DNA of 64,000 bases from Amphirosellinia nigrospora (Eukaryota; Ascomycota; Sordariomycetes; Xylariales; Xylariaceae). The stretch covers positions 10,550,193-10,614,192 of the forward strand of contig SCHM01000001.1 in the NCBI GenBank assembly GCA_004123355.1, written 5' to 3'. The position numbers and the translations under genes were made by a program. Every line of letters starts with the position of its first letter. The first letter of the stretch is position 1. Shown here one piece after another: positions 25,567-37,981 of the stretch. The notes beneath the pieces were generated by a model that made no database searches, had not been told where the DNA came from, and worked only from the letters and a program-made list of their open reading frames with translations.

Positions 25567-26035
25567 TAATTCTGAGGGAACTATTGCAGAACTGTAAAAT
25601 TATTGTAGTTTTTATTCGAATTTTATCAAAAGACTAGATAACAAGTTTAATATGCTTTAAGAAGAATGTAAATAAAGGGTTAGCTTGAATAGAAGCAGCA
25701 TCTTTTGCAGCAAAAAAAGCAGTGCACCCCAAGAAAATTCAACCGTTCCGTTTCTTTCAATATGGTACCCTACCCAGTAGGTTAACACGCAGATAGCAAA
25801 TCGGAGGCCTGGCGGCCACGAGGAGAGGGCAGGACGTTCGCACCGCCACAATGAGTCAGCAGACCCCTTCGTACAAAATGTTCAATATTGCATGGTAATA
25901 ACCTTGTTTAGCCACCTATTTCTCAAACCCCTCCCTGGGCCTCCATCACTTATATCCTAAGAAGCTCGTCAAATCAGCACCCTTTCTCCTTGCTTACTCA
26001 TCCGCTCAGACAAAAACTCCCGTTCCATTTACAGA
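25567..26035. other. Intergenic, promoter of the following gene
   Basis: 469 bp; includes a pyrimidine-rich stretch just before ATG 26036, common in fungal promoters. Nothing else seen. Confidence 0.5.
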
Positions 26036-26665
26036 ATGCCAAGTCCAAGGCAAGCCTTGACACCACAAAGGCAGCTCTATTTTGCTTATGGCAGCAACCT
26101 CTGGCTGAAGCAGATGGACACTCGGTGCCCTAACAGTTATTACGCCGGGCGCGCTGTCTTACCAGACTACCGCTGGCAGATTAACGAAAGAGGCTACGCA
26201 AACATTGTGCCTGCTAGTGGCTTTACAGTCCACGGCCTGGTGTATGAGCTAGGTCCTGGCGATGAGGCCCGTCTAGACAGAAGCGAGGGCGTATCCACCG
26301 GCGCCTATTCGAAAGCATACCTTCCCGTCATCTTGCATCAATTATCTGGCGCACTACGGATACCAACTCGATCACTTGTAGAAGATGGCAGCCCAGAGCG
26401 AGCGGTCGGGGCAGCACAACAGCAGATGATGCACGTAAGAAAGCCGGAGGCCTGTCTTTGGCCCGGCGTCTTAGTATACGTGAGCTATAACTTCGTGCGT
26501 TGGGGCAACCCCCGCGACGAATACATTGATCGAATGAACTCTGGTATCCAAGATGCCATTGCGTTGGGAATTCCTCTAGACTTCTTCGAGAACACTGTCC
26601 GAGATTTAATCCCAGGAAGGCCGATCGTGCACCACGTGGAACGTCAACCACCTCTACGACCCTAG
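26036..26665 (+). CDS. Gamma-glutamylcyclotransferase-like protein (GGCT/AIG2 fold)
   Basis: Intact, intronless 209-residue protein. The N-terminal YFAYGSNL signature (about residues 16-23) forms the substrate-binding loop of the GGCT fold. Further family text: RCPNSYYAGRAVLPDYRW, NIVPASGFTVHGLVYEL, and E-G-V-S-T-G-A-Y-S-K (DRSEGVSTGAYSKAYLPV), in which the acidic residue after Ser is the likely catalytic acid. GGCT enzymes release 5-oxoproline from gamma-glutamyl peptides; fungal members of this size are mostly uncharacterised. Cytosolic (no signal or helix). A fungal C-terminal extension VYVSYNFVRWGNPRDEYI is present. Stands alone between intergenic regions. Confidence 0.9.
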   Translation: MPSPRQALTPQRQLYFAYGSNLWLKQMDTRCPNSYYAGRAVLPDYRWQINERGYANIVPASGFTVHGLVYELGPGDEARLDRSEGVSTGAYSKAYLPVILHQLSGALRIPTRSLVEDGSPERAVGAAQQQMMHVRKPEACLWPGVLVYVSYNFVRWGNPRDEYIDRMNSGIQDAIALGIPLDFFENTVRDLIPGRPIVHHVERQPPLRP

Positions 26666-28333
26666 GCTACGCTTCAGACATCTTCTTCGTTGACACTTCG
26701 GAGGGGTAAGTCTGTCGGTTATCACCGTGCAAATCTAGAATCAGAGGAAGGGAGATACAGGGGTTCTATGGATATCAGACGCCCCGAGGGAGGCCGCTGA
26801 TGGACTTAAGATGTTATAGTTAATTTTCACGTGCTTTGGGCAAGATAAGAGAGACTCTGCGCACTTTTCACGACTTGGAGTGATCACATAGTTTTTTTGT
26901 ACATGTTCAACCCCCACAGACTAGCTTCCCCTCATTTGAAGCCTCATGAAAGATACTGTCATGAAGCCACTGTCACGAAGCCACAATGCTCGAGCCACAG
27001 TATTGCAAAGCCACAGTGCCACAGGGACAAAGACATCATCTGTATATAGCCGATTTACGTCTACGAAGGTAGATTTAGAGACCTTCGTGCAACGTCAAGT
27101 ATAGATGACCTATCCCTATCACAGGGTCTTCTGACAGTCTTCATTGGAGTTTTGAAGGCGTGTTGGCTTGATGTAATTTCTTTAGTCTAACTCGTTAAGC
27201 ATTGTGGATAGATTTAGAAGCCCCTATCATCGTTTCCCGTTATGTCGTATTATTTTAGTGTTCAAATTGAACTCATCTTCAAGCCTTAGAATGTGCAAGA
27301 CCCCTAACTCCGACAAATTTACTATCAGAAGCTCGTGAGGTTACTGAACCGCCACGGACTCTCAGAGATAGCGGATAAGCTCGGTGACAGCAGATAACAT
27401 AAACATCCCGAACACTACGACAAGTGGTGGATTAAGGACGGCTCATTAGGCGGCCCTTCATACCCCCGTAGTACATAGCAGTCTAAGTTTCCCACCTTTC
27501 ATATTCTTGACGCTGTTTTGTCCTACCTTTCGACACAACACATCAACAACCCCTCGAGATGCCCTTGTCCAGAATATGGTGGATCCAGAGGCGCCGAATA
27601 AGTGGAAATCTGATATACCTGGTCGCACCCGCCGAGCGCCTGCGAAATACACTTGCACTGTACATGAGGATCTTTCTGCTTGGCTCGCACACGTACTGTT
27701 TGTGTACGCCAACCTTCTCAACTATAGTTCTTGAGCTGGACTTCTGTTCTCTATGAGTAACTATCATCTACCAACATAACGGTATCAATGGTGATAGCAA
27801 CATTGAATTTTTCAAACAGTGGTACACAAATGTTAGTTTTTTCTGAGGTCGATCACATGTGCATTAATGTAGCATACTAATCTCAAGCTCTAAAGTCGTC
27901 TCTTACAGATCAAGTAGAGTAGCAGAAGTTGATAAACTGCTGTATTATCTCGGAGTAGAGCTATGGCTCTATAACACGACAGTATCAAAAGGTAGAACGT
28001 TGTCAAGTCAGAGACATGACCGTTTGAACTCACCTGTGTAGTTGCAGCCGTGACATATTTACCGAATGACTATTCATTATGTACATGAGCTGTCTTTTGT
28101 TGATTGATTCCTGTCAACACCTTCCATAAAAAAAAACTTTATCTGGAAAGTTTAGGTCAACCCAAACCTTGTTTCTCTCATAAAACTAACTAGAAAGTTT
28201 TTTAATTGAAATCATGAAAAGTAATGTGAAGACATGAATGATTACCCCTGTGTGGCTATTTCCTTCTTTATTACGTGAGTTTCCGTGGGCTTCACATTAT
28301 CTGCCTCAGGGAATAGGGACAACGGCATTTGGC
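26666..28333. other. Intergenic; short GAAGCCAC-type repeats, no gene
   Basis: About 1.7 kb. Around 26938-27025 the words GAAGCCAC/AAGCCACA/GAGCCACA recur five times as short imperfect direct repeats. A small hairpin CGAAGGT...ACCTTCG lies near 27063-27089. Overlapping short ORFs near 27500-27760 occur on both strands, none with motifs. Confidence 0.5.
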
Positions 28334-29330
28334 TCATGTCGGGAGCTCGGAAGTGGGCCGCCCCTGTACATCAGTCGGTGAGGAGTAGACAAACTTTTGG
28401 GCTTGGTACGTGGGGCTTTGGCTCCCTGGACCATCTTCCGGCACGAACATGGCGGGAGATGTAATGGTCACCGGCGCACTTTGCCGCATGTTGTCGTCCC
28501 GCGTGACCGGATCATTGGCCGTTTGCCTCCCACGCCTTCGAAACAGAAACCAACCTACCAGAGTTAATAGGATGACCGCAAGTCCTACGCCGATACCAAT
28601 CCCTGCAGCTGCGCCCGAGGATAAACCAGTTGAGCGTGGTGAAGAGTTCGAAGCTGTTGCCGAGTTGGTAGGGACAACAGGAGAGCTTGAAGAGGGGTCT
28701 CCGAAGAGCTTGAAGGGGAGGTCTCTGAAGAGCTTGAAGAAGGGGTCGCTGAAGAGCTTGTCTAATGATTCTTATATCAGTGATGAAGCCTAGTACGATG
28801 CAGTAGAGACTTACAGAAATGATCGTGATGCCAAATGCAAAGAGATCATCACTTGCGGTGAATGTCGTGGCCCTTTGTTCCCCATTCTTAGGGTCAGTCC
28901 AGGTGGCAATAAACGCTTCGTTGTCGTCGCGTACAGTTTGGCACCCCGCAGTGCCACTTGCCGCGAAGCTATAGTCTGTTCTAAAATATCATCTTATCAG
29001 CAAGGGAACTTTTTTGTATCTTCCATATCCAATAGCCCTACCCCGGACAACACAGTACGGCGTGAGCTTGTTGATTAGAAATTGTTGTAAATGAAGCAAC
29101 CGCATCCCTATACCCCGGGGACAGGTTTGTCCGAAATAAGGCGCCGAGGTAGCATATGAGGGTGGTAAGCAATCGCCAGTAGGAGTAGTAGCTGGCACGC
29201 CGAGAAAATCACTCCAGGCGACTACATCTGAGTCCGCAGGGTCACGAGAATAAATAACTGCCCAAATATCTGTCGAAGAAAAACACGTGGTGGGAGCAGA
29301 CCATGACGAAGGAAAGGTTGGAAATGCCAT
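28334..29330 (-). CDS. Single-pass membrane protein with Cys-containing ectodomain, paralogue B (two frame breaks)
   Basis: Paralogue of the gene at 13160-14163 with the same exon plan: 29042-29330, 28815-28980, 28334-28761. Ectodomain: FPSSWSAPTTCF, GVPATTPTGDCLPPSY, GQTCP, then after the break CCPGTDYSFAASGTAGCQT. Breaks: one base missing at a C4/G4 run (29113-29120) and one in the stalk repeat near 28690-28697. The Ser-rich stalk is built from a 20-odd-bp repeat encoding S-S-S-S-E-T-P type units. One helix follows (SSGAAAGIGIGVGLAVILL...LVGWFLF), then FRRRGRQ and a Pro-rich cytosolic tail ending SELPT. About 294 residues from this Met. The upstream exon with the signal peptide was not found. 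Surface sensor or wall-linked role is inference. Confidence 0.73.
28682..28762. repeat. Coding minisatellite in the Ser-rich stalk
   Basis: About three to four imperfect copies of a 20-24 bp unit centred on GAAGAGCTTGAAG, on the plus strand, lie inside exon 3 of paralogue B. They encode the Ser/Thr stalk; one frame break falls inside the repeat. Confidence 0.6.
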
Positions 29331-30491
29331 GCTGACCAGAAGGTTTGGGAGACCGCAGGATGAGGTGTGATGAAAACTAGGCGACTGTCCAAAATATAGA
29401 CGATAATTACACAGTAGTCAATGTAATGCGGAAACTCTCCGTTGTACAGATAAAGCTCAGACTTTGAGGCGTTATAAGGATTCAAAAGAAATTGATCTAC
29501 GACCAACGATTCCCTGCTAATACAAGCCCCATCTAGGCGGCGGTGCACAATTGTTGTCCCGCAGACCTGTAATTAATACCTTGCTAGGATCCTCCGCAGC
29601 CTGCAGCATTTTGGCTGTTCTGGCCACACAGCTTCCGAAACTGGGTGTATTATCTGCGCGAGTTTTTTAATTTGTGAAATAAGGAACCGTTTTATCCCGA
29701 TCAAAAGTGTTTCAGCCCGTAGCCTTGCGGTTCTTTGGATTTCATCTCACCCCTGCAATATTTATGTGCTCCTCAGGCCATGGAGGCCAAACAGAGAGGC
29801 CCCACGAAACATAGATAACCGGATGCCATGTGTCCCGTGCAGTATATGCGATGACATCCTAGCTTGTTGCCTGCAGGAACGCCATCGCAGTACAACGATT
29901 GAAAAGCAAAAGGAAACACTATTTATGAAAATATTGATCCTTCAAGCCTCGCGCAGCGGCTGGACTTTATCCGCATCTGTATTCATGTTGATCAATGAGC
30001 TGAATATGCACCGCCTTACAGAAACAGGGGGATGCACCGGGCGGCAAATACCTATTCTAAACATGAAAGAAGAATCTAGAAAGTCAGTCATATTAACAGT
30101 TGGAAATGTGGGTTTTACTGGATATACCCAATAAGGGCTTGTGGCAAAGGACTTCAAATGATTATCGACTTGCAATAACCTTTTAAACCTTTACACAAGT
30201 CATGGTGGTCTGATCCTCCTAGTCTTCCAGACAGGAGATGCACGGTTTTTATGTCTAAATAGCCTCGCTTCTAATTACCAACCTCTCGGCCTCCTCCCTG
30301 TTTGCTTTTCTATAGCTATCTTGGATGATCCAGTAATTTGCGGGACAGTTACATCAGATTTCTTTTCCTTGTCTGATTATATGTATGGGATGTAAGTCTC
30401 CGGCTGGATCCAGTCCCTCAGAACCCGTCACAATCAGTAGATCACTCACCAAAATTGACTGCGTCTAGTCTTGGTTTAAACTACCGTCATT
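29331..30491. other. Intergenic, divergent gene starts at both ends
   Basis: Upstream of paralogue B and of the glycosyltransferase. The first part probably holds the missing 5' exon of paralogue B (frame open to about 29380). The remainder shows only short ORFs. Confidence 0.45.
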
Positions 30492-32059
30492 ATGGCTTCA
30501 CTCTCCCTTTCCTTACTTCACAGACGTCGCACATTGGTAGGAATTGGGACTGTCATTATCTTTTTATTATTTCCTATACGCCATAAAGTGCGACACTATT
30601 TGATCGGTTCTGAAACCTCTATGTCAAGATTTCAACACCACGACAAACAGATCCATCTCCAGAACCCCTGCGCCTCACTAAAGGGGCTTGAAAACATCTT
30701 TGTTATTGTAAGAACAGGATTTGGTGAAGCGCACGAAAAGTTACTGCCGCTTCTGAACACAACATTACCCTGTTTTCCGCATTATGGAATATGGTCGGAT
30801 TTCGAGGAAACATACGCCGGTCAGCATATCGGCAATGCACTTGATGAAATAGATCCGGCTCTAATAGCATCCCATCCCGACTTCGAGTATTATCGCCGTG
30901 TACAAGAGCAAGGAAGAGACGGGTTCCTAGCTGAGGAGGTCGCGAGCTGGAAACAAGCTCCCAATACCGATCACGGGCGCGATACGCCCGGCTGGAAGTT
31001 GGATAAGTGGAAGTTTCTACCATTGGCAAAGAAAGCCTACAGTCAGCGTCCAACAAGCCCGTGGTATATCTTTATTGAATGTGATACATTTTTTCTGGGA
31101 CAGCCTTTTAGCCTGGCTGTCACACTTCGACCACACACAGCCATTCTACATTGGTCGTCAAATGCACTTGGCGAGCAAGCTTTTTGCCTACGGAGGCGCG
31201 GGTATCCTCGTCTCTAACCCGGCGATGAGGAGACTCGTAGAGCAGTACACGTCCAACACAGAACACTACAACAACTTTACCATTAGCGAATGGGCGGGAG
31301 GTGAGTCAACGCAACCGTTAATTCCTCCTTTTGATATATCTCGGACCATAAATCACTTTATCATGCATATTATGCTCGGGAGCTCCCGAGACGTTTAGTA
31401 CAGCGTGTCGCGAATGTAGATCACTGACACACATTTTATAAATAGATTATATTCTTGGAACGGCCATGTCAGACACCGGCATTGAGCTGTGGCAGGCTTG
31501 GCCAACTCTCGAGGGTGATATGCCTAGTACTTTAGACCTCAAGGCGAAATCCTCAGCTGGTCATCACTTTTGGTGCTACTGGGCGACTACATACCATCAC
31601 TTAACCACTCACGATATCTACACGTACTACGAATTTGAACAAGCCTGGAACTCTACGGTTAGGAGGCTGCTTTTGTCGACCCTATGTATTCAATCGCTAA
31701 CCTGCGACTTCACCTCAGGACCTCAATTTTCCAAGTAACGGCGATGTATTGCGGCATTTCCTCACATGGCGCACGAGGTGTTGGATTGGGATAATTTATC
31801 GGCAGATGTACAAGAAGGAAACGTGTCATTTCACGAATGCCTTCATATATGCGAGAGCAAGCCAAGTTGCATGCAATTTTCCCTGACCGATGGCCGGACA
31901 TGTAAAACTTCAACTGTTGTTAAGTTGGGTGACCAACGACCTCAAGAAGATCCCTCAGACGAGCGTATAGTTTCTGGCTGGATACTAAATCGCGTTGAAG
32001 CTTTTATGGACGATATGGAAAGATCTTGTAATGGCGACCAATTGTGGGTTCTGCCATGA
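30492..32059 (+). CDS. Fungal GT31-like glycosyltransferase, type II membrane protein (two frame breaks)
   Basis: Probable Golgi glycosyltransferase of the fungal family-31-like (fringe/DUF604-type) group. N-terminal signal-anchor (TLVGIGTVIIFLLF) after a short basic tail, then a lumenal domain: NIFVIVRTGFGEAHEKLLPLL, CFPHYGIWSDFEE, DTPGWKLDKWKFLPLAKKAY, WYIFIECDT (acidic donor-binding motif) and, in the second frame, FYIGRQMHLASKLFAYGGAG. Exons 30492-31300, 31446-31657, 31719-32059. The second intron (61 bp) has a GCTAAC branch site. Breaks: one extra base in the T6 run 31089-31094 and one missing at T3 31757-31759; with both, about 453 residues. The C-terminus holds a Cys-rich PAN-like module (SFHECLHICESKPSCMQFS) and SGWILNRV. 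Sugar and acceptor are unknown. Confidence 0.82.
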
Positions 32060-34691
32060 CGAAAGGACCCCCTATCCGTAGTTACGTAATAAAGGAGGCG
32101 GTGACCTTATAGTTGAAGTAACTCCGTACCCTCTTGTGACAGGTGGTTGCACCTGGCCTACACATGGGCGTATCCATAAAAATACCACGGTCCACTTACG
32201 GGACGAGTCACGTGATCCGTGGAGTGGACAGGATCACTGTCGATAGTATCGATGTTGACAAAGTCGACATCAATTTGGATTCCAATCCTACAATGACTAA
32301 GTTTCCTATAAAGAGCTCGTACTCTCTCTATATCTAGCCACTCCTTTAGTTTAGTTCCTTAGCTATCAACCTAACGGTCTATACGACTGTACTGCGTTCC
32401 CAGACGATTGACTTTAACGTGTGACTGCACTGCACTTAGGACTGGGAGCCCCTCAAAGGTCTCTAAATCAAGAACCCTTGACGTGCATACGTCCCAATAG
32501 GTGGTGTGGACTAGGATCGTTACGCCCTCCCAGACTAAAACCCATGTATGTATTGAAGCAGTGTGGGTGTCATTCAATATGTATAAATAGAGGCAACGGG
32601 GCCCAGCTAGTGCCAGTTAGTACTGCGCCACGTGCTCGCGACGTCGATGCTCTGATCATGCTGCAGTGGTGGGATCGATATGTGATAGGCAGGCCATACA
32701 ACATGAAGTACATTGGCGGACAGATGATTAGGTGCTATGCAAAGCAAGATAAATTGTGCTGTTACGTCGTGGCTGGTTGTTGTACTGTTGGCTTGAGAAG
32801 ACGCCTAGTCTATGTATATATATAAAAGTCTACTGTATACCTACAGGACTTACATGGGTAGTCTTAGGACCTAGCTTCGAGCGGCTTTGGCGCCTCCAGC
32901 GGCAGTGGTAAATATGATACATCCTTATAGAGGGACCTGGAAACAACAGCCATGGAGATCAGGACGCAGCCTGATCAATTAAAGTACCTGCAAGTGTATG
33001 TAATTTAAGTCGGTGAAGGTCGCGATTATTTTCAGATCCAGGGTGTTCAGGCGAAAGACTGGACTCAAAGGAATCCTTTCCGGAAATTAGACTCATCTGT
33101 CAAAATGTACGCATCGTCATCCTTGCCACCAGTGCCAATCACACAAGGCCTTGCTGACAGCAGCCTTAGCGTCGGTCGGCGTTAGTGGATCCTTCCTCAC
33201 CGATGCGCCAATGTCGCAGACGGGCCGTACCAGCAACAACAATAGGGAGGTAGTTCGCCAAGCAAGTTGATGTTTCGGATCGCTCTGGTATGCATCTACG
33301 TATCCATTTGGCTAACAATTAAGCAGTGGGGTTGTTGGTAGTTGATCGCAGTAACCTGTTGTAGTTTTATACGAGATTCCTCGAGGGGGATTTGTTTGTA
33401 CTACGTAAGGTTGTGTTGTTCCTTCGTATGTGTTAGCCACTGAAAAGGGTGGGAGGGCATTGGCTAAGTTATCATTATAGTAGCGTTTATTATTGCTTAC
33501 TGATAGCCAAGTCACATCGACTCCATGGTTTCTACGTAGTAGTTTACTCAACATGAAACAGGAAAGTTGGGGGCCAGGTATCAGAATTAAGGTGTGAGTC
33601 CCTCGTTGTTGAATGTACCTACAATCAGAGACACATATATTAATATACAGGCTCCAGTTAAAGCATCGCTTAATTCCAATATTTCAATTCATTCACCTGG
33701 AGCTATCACATCCGTTAGTTGGCCATGCTCTGCATCGCAGCTTGATCACCCATTCGGGCCTAGGTAGTTGGAGCCATGTAGTATTCACTGCTACCTATAT
33801 ATTATGTTTTAAGCTCCGGTAACATGATTAAACACAACGGGATGTTTATTGGTGAAAGATTCGGACCAGGCAAGTAATGACGCAGCATCTTCCTTCCGAA
33901 TGGTTTTCTAATAACGATTCCTCTATGTCAAAGGGCGATGCTGACCAACATTCAGGGTTGTCAGAACATAGTCACTCACATAGTTATTACTCAGATGACG
34001 GACACTAGCAATCTAATATGTATATTATAGTCAGTCTTCAAAGCGCTCTATATCCAATTCAATTTTGAAGTTAGCGACAACAGGTATCTTAGGTATTGTA
34101 GGAAGTATGTATGCTTTGGTCACAAGCTAGTCACCTATACACACATACATTCTACGTTCCCGGGGGCGCTCGCACTAGTGCTGTGATAAAGGGGGTCAGG
34201 TTATGAAATTTACTAAACGGAGAAAATAAATATCTATTCTTTTCATTATTTTTTCTCAACACACAGAATAATCGTCTACAGTATCGAATCACTAAGGCGT
34301 CCTGTACTTACAAGAACTCCATACACAGCTTCATGATATTTTATACAGTTTCATTTTAATGTCTCCCCTTTACGGGGCCCGTTGTATGAGTCGCGGAATC
34401 ATTTTTTAAGTCACCAAGAGGAAGATCGCCGTGGGAAGCAAGCTTAGGTCCGAAAAGGATGGAAAATTCGTAAATACAATCACGTCGGCTAGTACGAATA
34501 AGTCGGGACTTCAAGTAGAATGCACCAATAATCTGCCGTTATATAAATAAGACCGTGAAGGGTATTTATTTGCCTCTGATGGATATATATATAGAACAGA
34601 AGAGCATACAAGATGTATTGAAGAATGTTTCGCAGCCGCAAACGGTGGAAGTATCGCGGATAAGCGGCTACATATACCTGTAACCGTGTCG
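32060..34691. other. Long intergenic region, no gene identified
   Basis: About 2.6 kb. Apart from the doubtful small ORF at 33312-33554 there are only short ORFs without motifs; the second half is AT-rich with many ATAT tracts. No RNA gene or clear repeat. Confidence 0.45.
33312..33554 (-). CDS. Doubtful small ORF, 80 aa
   Basis: ATG-initiated open frame with ordinary amino-acid composition (LLRRNHGVDVTWLSVSN..., Thr/Pro-rich second half ending PLLNC). No signal peptide, membrane segment or known motif, and no neighbour in the same orientation close by. May be chance, or an exon of an unrecognised gene. Confidence 0.18.
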   Translation of the reverse strand: MLSKLLRRNHGVDVTWLSVSNNKRYYNDNLANALPPFSVANTYEGTTQPYVVQTNPPRGISYKTTTGYCDQLPTTPLLNC

Positions 34692-37600
34692 TTATTTCAA
34701 TAACACGGCTAAAATAATCCGTTTTTTAATGTCTTGCACGGTCGTATAATTGCAACAAGGAGTCGCGTTCAGTAATAGGAATGTTCCCTTCTGTATAGAC
34801 CCTACTCTCCTGGTGCCTGAGACACCCATCATTTCCCGAACGTGTATTTCTTGCATGGTGGCTGTGCGGGAGTGAAATGAGATACGGTCATATTCTGTAT
34901 TAGTTGCGAGTCGCATATATAATAGGCAGCCCCGGCAATCGTCCGAACGTCTGCCGGAAACGGCGGCCAAGGGACAAAGAACGAGCCCAAAATGATGAGC
35001 ACCATAGCCGACATGATCCCGACAGGAATCCAAGTACTGACAACTGCAGCTCAATATTAGGTCAGGGGTACCTAGATAAGATGAAGAGTGATGGGTAGAG
35101 GTAGATGTTGAATAATTGAATACGTACGGTGAACGTTCAGAGTTTGCGTCACCTGGTAAGGAACATTGCTAAGAAGAATGGGCAAGAATTCAGATAAAAC
35201 GCCAAATGAGGATACGAGACTCATATAAGGATCACGTTCCAGGACAGCCGATACAAGACCAGAGAAATAATTGGTAGGTGGGGATATTTCTATCGAGTGC
35301 TGAGCCGTCTGAGGGATTCTGGCCATCCGCCTGTACGCGCTGAGGTGCGCCACCGCTGAAGACACTTGGAGTGAGCTTAATTATCTCAGACAGTTAAATT
35401 TGTTTAGATTCATTCCTCACCTATATGAAGCTCATTCCATGCAAATGTGATGATGACGCCGAAGACAGTGAAGAGCAGACGAACGGCAAAGGACTCGCTG
35501 TCGAGGAAGAGCTCGAAGAGGTGGGACGTTCGTGGACCATTGTAATACCCTATCAGAGCTATCACGCCCGACAGGAACAGAAGAGTGATGATGCGTCCTA
35601 TTATGCTCAATGCGAAAAACGGCTGCACACTTCCTCGTCTCCTCAGGCCGATTTTCTTGAACCTTTTTGTAAAGCCGTAGCAAGAACCAAAAAATGGCAC
35701 GTGTCTCTTTACCACACCAAGCTTTCCTTGTCTACAGACCACAATACCATAGTGTATCTTGCCCGCAACGACGAAGTGGTCTAGCTTGAAAGCGTACGGC
35801 TCCAGCTCACGCTGTACCACGGCATTGGCCAGCTTTGTGCCTCTCGTAGGTAGTGCGAGGAGGATTTCGCGAATATCTGGGTGGGCGAGGAGCGCAGCAG
35901 TGCCTGCGATGCTCCAGGGGCTATTTTCGACACCGGATTGCCACTTTCTTAGAAGTAAGAGCGTCAGAACTATCAGTGCGGCTATGGAGAAGCAAAAGGC
36001 TTGCGTGATACGTGCTCCAAGGAGCGCTACCCCGATCGTATACGCACAGTTACTCGCGGAACCTTTTCCCTTGTAACAACTGCCGTGCAGGACGAGCACG
36101 AACACCTCGGACGAAAAGGTCGTTGCAAAAGCCGAAAGAACAACCATCGCAGTCGTTAGGAGTGTTAAAGGCCAGCGACCTCTGAAAAGAAGGCCAACGT
36201 CTTGAACTATACTGCGCAGGCTCCCGGCTTCTCGACACAGCGAATATGTCGCCGTCGTACCACCCGAACTCGCCAACTCATGGAACGGCTGCAGACGCTG
36301 GGCGTTGAGATCTATTATTCTGATGGGAATCGAGAGCACCGTGGCTACCAGGATTGCCGCAAAGGTCCCAAGGAAGTAGTCCGCCTCAGAGATGAAAAAA
36401 ATTCCGTAAAAGTGGCTGAGCCATCCCCAGGCTCACTCGGAGGCGTGGATGTGGTATTCTGCCACCCTGTCGTATTGTTTGGCATCGAGCTTGTTGGAAG
36501 TGGCGACAGCGGGACCACAGTCAGGGTCCGCGTTGGTGATCCTTTGGCGTTCGTTATTGTTACTAGCCTTGACGTGACAGGCACAGCAAGCGTGGCAGTA
36601 TCCGTTGGCTTGCCTCTCTGGTCGGTGAGTGTAGATACGATTGATGTCAGTTCGGCGACCAGAGTTACAGTTGCCGTCGGGGTGCCGCTTGCGTCTGAGA
36701 GAGTCTCTAAGACCGAGTTGTACATATTTAACGTCGTGGTCGCCGTCGGTATGCCGTTTGAATCGGTAAGCGTAGAAGTGACCGGCCGGGGGGCGATTCC
36801 TAGTGTTATCGTCGAGGTTAGAATGTCGGAGGAGACCTCCACTATCACGATGATAGGTGTGTCAGAAGATGTCCTGGGCAATTCTGTCCCTGATGACCTG
36901 GTCAACTCCTCAGGCTTCTTGCCGGTCGAACTTGTGGTTGAAGGATCGAGTGTAGTACGGGGAGAATGAGGAATCAGAAGACTTGCAGAAAACCCTGACG
37001 AATGAGCAGCTTGGCTAGAGGCCGGCGATGTTGTCAAAAGTGTTGATGGCAGGGTTGAAAAGCTATGAGTGGCAGTGACAGCCACGCTACTGGATAAACT
37101 GAGACTTTCGGAGAGAGTGATAGTCAATGTAGAATAAAGTTGATCATTGGTAGTGCTTGGGGGCGTTGAGATTGTAAAAGCCTGACTACTCGAGTCTGAG
37201 GTAACTACAATGGTCTGTGTCGGTGTAGTCGTAGGTTCACCAGACGGGGCAGGACGAGAGGAGAATGTGACAGGAATTCTTCCAAAAGAGCCCCATGGCG
37301 AATTTGACGGGATTCTCGGCTGTAAAGGCCATAGATGTTGCCCATACTCACGCAGAGGTCTGTCCGATGGCTCTTGCGCCCTCTCAATTAAGGGGCTTGG
37401 ACGAACCAGCATTATCTGCTCGGTGCTTTTGGTCCATGTCACGCTAGACCTGGTATCCTCAAAGCAAGAGTAAGTGCTTAAAAGTGGTGTAGTCAATATG
37501 GGACGGCTTGTCGAGGAATTGGGGGATCGTGGTCGGGCTAGCTCTGATGGCGAATCATTCAACAACTTGGTCACATCACTGTTAAATGTATTTGCGCCCT

Positions 37601-37981
37601 TTCCATCATAGTCTCTTGAGAAAAGCGTAAGGCCGGTTTCTTTTACGGGGAGTTTGTGAATCGCCAACTCGATGAGCCCACCAAAAGTGGCGAAGAGGAT
37701 TCCCAGTCCAGTCAAGAACCACCACTTTACTACAGGAAAGCAAATCAGTGTCAATACTACAAGTACGATAGGGATGCCCGGGCACCTTTGGGGAAATAAA
37801 GTCAATGATTGCGGCGACTCACAGACGATAGGCCGGTAATTCGGCACGTTGGTAGATGGTTTTTCATCGTCGCTTGACTGTTCGTCCAGACAATCTGCTG
37901 ATCTATGTTCATTGTAGGTACCGTATTGGGTAGACCTCAACGAACCAGCGGAGTTAAGAAAAGAGGTTCCTCGGAATTCAT
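34692..37981 (-). CDS. Large DUF3433 multi-pass membrane protein (three frame breaks)
   Basis: Fungal-specific protein of unknown role, about 1047 residues. Start ATG 37979-37981 (MNSEEPLFL); a polar N-tail is followed by helices (IPIVLVVLTLICFPVV, WWFLTGLGILFATFGGL) and a long Ser/Thr/Pro-rich region with four T-x-T-D-x-x-G-x-P-T units (for example TSTLTDSNGIPTATTT). Then the DUF3433 core: SEADYFLGTFAAILVATVLS, IPIRIIDLNAQRLQPFHEL, WPLTLLTTAMVVL, LALPTRG, further helices, a second module (MARIPQTAQHSIEISPPTNY), WIPVGIMSAMVLIILGSFFV, RTIAGAAYYICDS, and the closing GVSGTRRVG. Exons 35421-37981, 35128-35355, 34692-35043. One base seems missing near 37939-37940, 36425-36428 (C4) and 34835-34837 (C3); with these the length is divisible by three. 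Without the last break the frame stops at 34829. Confidence 0.85.

Noticed and set aside
36202-36969. 255-codon plus-strand ORF opposite the DUF3433 gene
   Set aside because: It is the antisense shadow of the Thr/Ser-rich repeat region, whose codons lack stops in that frame.
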